A DNA stretch of 16,586 nt from Butyricicoccus sp. GTDB lineage: Bacteria > Bacillota > Clostridia > Oscillospirales > Butyricicoccaceae. Position 1 is the first letter of the stretch. Every line of letters starts with the position of its first letter. Under the pieces are notes generated by a model that did no database searches, was not told where the DNA came from, and was given only the letters and a program-made list of their open reading frames with translations. Positions 12,921 through 16,586 of the stretch are shown piece by piece. A program made the position numbers and the translations under genes. Location of the stretch: NCBI GenBank assembly GCA_020025755.1, contig JAHHRO010000041.1, positions 1-16,586 of the forward strand, in the 5' to 3' direction.

Positions 12921-12976
12921 GTGATAGGGGATGTACAGCTTTTGTACATTGGAGACCATTTCCGAAAGGAGAAGAT

Positions 12977-13741
12977 ATGTTCACGACGCAAAATTATCTG
13001 GTCGCGTCTACATTGGACGAGGCATATGAACGCAATCAAAAACCCAAGAGTACCATTTTGGGTGGCTGTGGATGGCTCAAGATGGGCCGCCGTGCAATGT
13101 CTACCGCGATCGATCTGTCAGGGTTGGGTCTGGATAACATTACGGAGACGGAGGATTTCTTCGAGTTGGGCGCAATGGTGACTCTGCGCCAGATGGAAAC
13201 GCATGAGGGGCTGTCAGCATACTTTGGAGACTGCATTGCACAAAGTGTTAAGCAGATCGTTGGCGTACAATTCCGTAACGGCGCAACGATCGGCGGAAGC
13301 ATTTGGGGCAGATTTGGATTTTCTGATCCACTGACCCTATTCCTTGCATTGGATGCGCAGGTTGTACTGCATCAGGGCGGTGTTGTGGCACTCTCTGATT
13401 TTGTACACATGCCGTATGACCGTGATATCCTGACGATGGTACGCCTGCCCAAGCGTGGGCAGAGAACCGTTTACCTTTCACACCGTGCAGCTGCAACCGA
13501 CTTCCCAGTGCTTGCGGTTGCCGTTTCGGAGACGGAGGGACAGCGCATCGCGGCAGTCGGCGCACGTCCCATGCGTGCGGAGCGTGTGTTGGGGACAGAT
13601 GAAGAAGGTGCAGAGGTGTTTGCACAACGCTGCGCAGAGGAGCTTGACTTTGCTTCGAATCTGCGCGGCTCGGCAGAGTTCCGTGCACATCTGTGCCGCG
13701 TGCTGGTACGCCGTGCGGTACAGGCATTGGAGGAGGTATGA
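12977..13741 (+). CDS. Molybdenum hydroxylase FAD-binding subunit (xanthine dehydrogenase family)
   Basis: The 254-residue medium subunit of a molybdenum hydroxylase of the xanthine dehydrogenase/CO dehydrogenase type. It binds FAD and passes electrons from the iron-sulfur subunit to NAD or another acceptor. The first flavin loop is ILGGCGWLKMG near residues 28-38 (canonical AGGTDLL form), followed by AIDLSGLGLDNI. The second is FRNGATIGGSIWGRFGFSDPLTLFLALDAQVVL, the GxIGGN-type pyrophosphate loop with Ser in the last position. The C-terminal third is the flavin-subunit C-domain. It is shorter than the usual 280-290 residues. The ATG at 12977 follows AAAGGAGAA. Only three bases separate its stop from the next gene. 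It is the first gene of the operon, in the order FAD, Fe-S, Mo. Confidence 0.92.
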   Translation: MFTTQNYLVASTLDEAYERNQKPKSTILGGCGWLKMGRRAMSTAIDLSGLGLDNITETEDFFELGAMVTLRQMETHEGLSAYFGDCIAQSVKQIVGVQFRNGATIGGSIWGRFGFSDPLTLFLALDAQVVLHQGGVVALSDFVHMPYDRDILTMVRLPKRGQRTVYLSHRAAATDFPVLAVAVSETEGQRIAAVGARPMRAERVLGTDEEGAEVFAQRCAEELDFASNLRGSAEFRAHLCRVLVRRAVQALEEV

Positions 13742-13744
13742 CCG

Positions 13745-14203
13745 ATGGAAATTTCTTATGTACTCAATGGAAGAAAATATACCGATGATGTCTCTCCGGC
13801 ACAGCCTTTGACCGAGTACCTGAGAAGTAAGGGCTGCTTCTCCGTCAAGCGTGGATGTGAGACCTCAAACTGTGGATTGTGTACCGTACTTGTAGAGGGC
13901 AAGCCGGTTTTGTCCTGCTCCACGCTGACGGCACGGATCAACGGAAAAACCGTGGAGACGCTGGAAGGCTTGCAGGAGCAGGCGGAGGAGATCGGCGGCT
14001 ATCTGGCAGGCGAAGGTGCGGAACAGTGCGGATTTTGCAGCCCCGGACTCATTATGAACATTATTGGTATGCTGCGTGAACTCAAGAACCCGACGGAGGA
14101 ACAGATCCGCAATTACTTGGCAGGCAATCTGTGCCGCTGCACAGGATATGTGGGGCAGCTGCGTGCCATTCGCAAGTATTTGGCAGAAAAGGAGGAAGCA
14201 TGA
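13745..14203 (+). CDS. Molybdenum hydroxylase 2Fe-2S subunit
   Basis: The 152-residue small subunit, which carries electrons from the molybdenum centre to FAD. The N-terminal plant-ferredoxin-type domain binds one 2Fe-2S cluster through C38, C43, C46 and C58. The C-terminal helical domain binds the second through C95 and C98 (QCGFCSPG) and C130 and C132 (NLCRCTGY). All eight ligands are present and the length is normal. AGGAGGT at 13731-13737 ends seven bases before the start. The stop codon overlaps the start of the molybdopterin subunit gene (ATGA), so subunit synthesis should be coupled. Confidence 0.97.
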   Translation: MEISYVLNGRKYTDDVSPAQPLTEYLRSKGCFSVKRGCETSNCGLCTVLVEGKPVLSCSTLTARINGKTVETLEGLQEQAEEIGGYLAGEGAEQCGFCSPGLIMNIIGMLRELKNPTEEQIRNYLAGNLCRCTGYVGQLRAIRKYLAEKEEA

Positions 14204-16500
14204 AGCGGAAGTATGTAGGTACTGGTGTACACAAGACAGATGCAAAAGCACTCACGACCGGCAAGCCGGTCTATACCGATGACATTGCACCGGCAAACTG
14301 CCTGATCGTAAAGGTGCTTCGCTCCCCCTATGCACATGCCTTGATCGAGGAGATCAATACAGAGATCGCGAAGAAGGTTCCGGGGATCGCCTGTGTACTG
14401 ACCTTTAAGGATGTGCCCCGTCATCGCTTTACAATGGCGGGTCAGACGTTTCCAGAGCCGTCTCCTTATGATCGTCTGATTTTGGATCAGCGTGTACGCT
14501 TTGTGGGCGATGCGGTTGCCATCGTTGCAGGTGAGACGGATGAGGCGGTGGATCGTGCACTGCGTATGATCAAGGTCAAGTATCAGGTGCTCGAACCGGT
14601 GCTGGATTTCCACACTGCCAAGGACAACGCGGTTTTGATCCATCCGGAGGAAGACTGGGTGGCAAACTGTCCGGTCGGCGCGGACAATCAGCGCAACCTG
14701 TGCGCGTGCGGTCAGGACGGACATGGCGATATCGATGCGGTGCTGGCAGACTGTGATGTTGTGCTGGAGCGCACCTATCACACCAAAGCGAATCAGCAGA
14801 CCCCAATGGAGACCTTCCGCACCTATACGCAGCTTGATGCGTATGGCCGCTTGAATATCATCTCCTCTACACAGGTTCCATTCCATGTGCGCCGTATCCT
14901 TTCCATTGCTTTGGGGATCCCCAAGTCCAAGGTGCGCGTGGTCAAGCCGCGTCTGGGCGGCGGCTTTGGCGCGAAGCAGACGGTCATTACCGAGGTATAT
15001 CCGGCGATCGTCACCATGAAGACTGGCCGTCCGGCAAAGATCATTTACACCCGTGAGGAATCCATGATCGCATCCAGTCCACGTCACGAAATGGAAGTGA
15101 CCGTGCGCATTGGTGCAATGAAGGATGGGCGTATCCGTGGTATTGATCTTTACACGCTGTCCAATACGGGCGCATACGGTGAGCATGGCCCAACGACCGT
15201 CGGTCTATCCGGTCATAAGTCTATCCCACTGTACAGTAACCATCAGGAGGCATTCCGCTTCCGTTATGACGTTGTATATACCAATGTCATGTCCTCTGGC
15301 GCATATCGCGGATATGGTGCAACACAGGGCACATTTGCCGTAGAATCCATTGTCAATGAGCTCGCAGATGTATTGGGACGTGACCCGATCGACCTGCGTA
15401 TGCAGAACATGGTACGCGAGGGACAGGTCATGCCGGCATACTATGGCGAAACTGCTTCTGCCTGTGCACTCGATCGCTGTGTACAGCGCGTGCGTGAGAT
15501 GATCGACTGGGATCACAAGGTAAAGCCGCGTGTTATGCCGAACGGAAGGGTACGCGCAGTTGGTATGGCGATGGCGATGCAGGGCTCTGCGATCCCGAAT
15601 GTGGATGTCGGAGCGGTCATCATCCGCCTTTCGGATGACGGGACCTATAATATGCTGATTGGCTGTACGGATATGGGTACAGGCTGCGATACCATTTTGG
15701 CGCAGATGGCGGCAGACTGTCTGGATTGCCGTATGGAGGATATCGCTGTATATGCATCGGATACCGATACCGCACCGTATGACTCAGGCTCGTATGCATC
15801 AGCAACGACCTATGTCACGGGTATGGCTTGTGTACGCGCATGTGAAGAACTACGCGAAAAAATTCTGCGAGCGGGTGCAAAGATCTTGATGATCGAGGAA
15901 GAAGCGGCAGCGTTTGATGGACAGCGTGTCTATGCGCTGGAAGATGACAGCCGTTCGGTTTCGCTTTCGGATATCGCGTATAGTGGACAGTGCAACTGTA
16001 ATGAAGTATTGTCTGCAACCGTGAGCCATACTTCTCCGGTTTCTCCTCCGCCGTTTATGGCTGGTGCATGTGAGGTCGAGGTCGACCTGGAAACTGGACA
16101 TGTAGAACTCATTGACTATGTGGCTGCGGTGGACTGCGGTACGCCCATCAACCCCAATCTTGCTCGTGTACAGACCGAAGGCGGTCTGGTGCAGGGCATC
16201 GGTATGGCTTTGTATGAGGATATTGTCTATGCAGCAGACGGAACCAATTTGTCAAACTCCTTTATGCAGTATAAGATTCCGACACGTCTGGATATTGGAA
16301 CCATTCGTGTGGAATTTGAGAGCAGCTATGAGCAGACTGGTCCGTTCGGTGCAAAGTCCATTGGTGAGATCGTAATCAATACGCCTTCTCCGGCAATTGC
16401 AGATGCGGTCGCGCGTGCGACAGGTGTGCATATCCGTACCTTGCCGATTACGGCAGAAAAAATCGTCTGCGGACGTATGGAAAATCAGGACGAAACATAA
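14200..16500 (+). CDS. Molybdenum hydroxylase molybdopterin-binding subunit (xanthine dehydrogenase family)
   Basis: The 766-residue catalytic subunit, which hydroxylates a purine, N-heterocycle or aldehyde at the molybdenum centre. Residues about 15-125 are the a/b hammerhead domain (TGKPVYTDDI, then RFVGDAVAIVAGET). Cofactor and active-site landmarks are the GGGFGAK loop (G253-K259), GAYRGYG with R370 in the place of the conserved active-site Arg, GCTDMGTGCDT, and GAKSIGE with E723 as the expected catalytic base, followed by INTPSPAIADAVARATG. The motif usually read as GQG in xanthine dehydrogenases is GTG here, as in several uncharacterised homologues, so the substrate is open. The ATG at 14200 overlaps the previous stop codon by four bases, with GGAGG upstream. 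No cofactor-insertion (XdhC-type) or molybdopterin synthesis genes are in the window. Confidence 0.95.
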   Translation: MKRKYVGTGVHKTDAKALTTGKPVYTDDIAPANCLIVKVLRSPYAHALIEEINTEIAKKVPGIACVLTFKDVPRHRFTMAGQTFPEPSPYDRLILDQRVRFVGDAVAIVAGETDEAVDRALRMIKVKYQVLEPVLDFHTAKDNAVLIHPEEDWVANCPVGADNQRNLCACGQDGHGDIDAVLADCDVVLERTYHTKANQQTPMETFRTYTQLDAYGRLNIISSTQVPFHVRRILSIALGIPKSKVRVVKPRLGGGFGAKQTVITEVYPAIVTMKTGRPAKIIYTREESMIASSPRHEMEVTVRIGAMKDGRIRGIDLYTLSNTGAYGEHGPTTVGLSGHKSIPLYSNHQEAFRFRYDVVYTNVMSSGAYRGYGATQGTFAVESIVNELADVLGRDPIDLRMQNMVREGQVMPAYYGETASACALDRCVQRVREMIDWDHKVKPRVMPNGRVRAVGMAMAMQGSAIPNVDVGAVIIRLSDDGTYNMLIGCTDMGTGCDTILAQMAADCLDCRMEDIAVYASDTDTAPYDSGSYASATTYVTGMACVRACEELREKILRAGAKILMIEEEAAAFDGQRVYALEDDSRSVSLSDIAYSGQCNCNEVLSATVSHTSPVSPPPFMAGACEVEVDLETGHVELIDYVAAVDCGTPINPNLARVQTEGGLVQGIGMALYEDIVYAADGTNLSNSFMQYKIPTRLDIGTIRVEFESSYEQTGPFGAKSIGEIVINTPSPAIADAVARATGVHIRTLPITAEKIVCGRMENQDET

Positions 16501-16505
16501 ATATA

Positions 16506-16536
16506 AAACCAGCGGACTTTGTGCCGCTGGTTTCAG
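16506..16536 (+). terminator. Terminator of the molybdenum hydroxylase operon
   Basis: Perfect 10-bp stem AAACCAGCGG/CCGCTGGTTT (16506-16515, 16524-16533) with an 8-base loop. The T tract is only the three T at the stem end, so it may be leaky. Confidence 0.6.
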
Positions 16537-16568
16537 AGTGTCAAAAAAGTCTTTGTGCCAGTTTTATC

Positions 16569-16586
16569 TGGAGCGAAGCGACTTAA
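16569..16586 (-). repeat. Right copy of an imperfect inverted repeat at the window ends
   Basis: The reverse complement reads TTAAGTCGCTTCGCTCCA and matches bases 3-20 at 16 of 18 positions. It ends exactly at the last base of the window. Confidence 0.55.

Noticed and set aside
12876..12950. Moco or purine riboswitch in the molybdoenzyme leader
   Set aside because: I see neither the conserved Moco RNA features nor a purine aptamer. Only a terminator-like hairpin is supported.
14113..15186. Long open frame (357 codons) antisense to the molybdopterin subunit
   Set aside because: It is a by-product of codon bias in the well-supported sense gene, and no start signal is present.

Overview
The window looks like chromosomal DNA of a strictly anaerobic, probably spore-forming member of the Clostridia. 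Support comes from a desulfoferrodoxin (superoxide reductase), a lipoprotein with a GerMN-type domain, a four-ligand zinc-type ribosomal protein S18, a 57-residue DUF4250-type protein typical of Clostridia, strong AGGAGG ribosome sites and classic TTGACA/TATAAT promoters. Placement below class (perhaps an Oscillospirales-like gut organism) is a guess. I see no insertion sequence, prophage, CRISPR array or obvious defence island. The window starts and ends in non-coding DNA, and its two ends carry an imperfect inverted repeat, so it may be a whole assembly contig that broke in a dispersed repeat.

Layout. 1-2459 (+): a nucleosidase of the MTA/SAH family, a DegV-family lipid-binding protein and a GerMN lipoprotein, in separate short units. 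2491-2549: a perfect 28-bp hairpin that separates them from the convergent desulfoferrodoxin gene (-). 3187-3536 (+): a compact unit of strong promoter, 56-residue unknown protein and terminator. 3616-6182 (+): glycogen/maltodextrin phosphorylase with its own promoter and terminator. 6202-8201 (-): the LrgA/LrgB membrane pair behind an AraC-type regulator. 8273-8420 (-): tRNA-Thr(CGT) with promoter and terminator. 8462-9682 (+): the conserved rpsF-ssb-rpsR operon. 9688-10966 (-): two single genes of unknown function, one for a secreted protein. 11155-12742 (-): an operon of a PsiE-like membrane protein, the DUF4250-type protein and an inositol-monophosphatase-family enzyme. 12830-16533 (+): a three-gene molybdenum hydroxylase operon (FAD subunit, 2Fe-2S subunit, molybdopterin subunit; xanthine dehydrogenase family) behind a leader that contains a terminator-like hairpin.

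Functionally this is mostly housekeeping and anaerobic metabolism: translation and replication (S6, SSB, S18, tRNA), glucan breakdown, oxidative-stress defence and a molybdoenzyme complex in which electrons should pass from the Mo centre through two 2Fe-2S clusters to FAD. The parts most worth a second look are the leader of the molybdoenzyme operon (possible premature-termination control plus three TGTACA sites), the autonomous 56-residue gene, two family enzymes with an unusual residue at a catalytic or metal motif, the perfect 28-bp hairpin, and the repeats at the window ends. I did not find a clear new multi-gene system.
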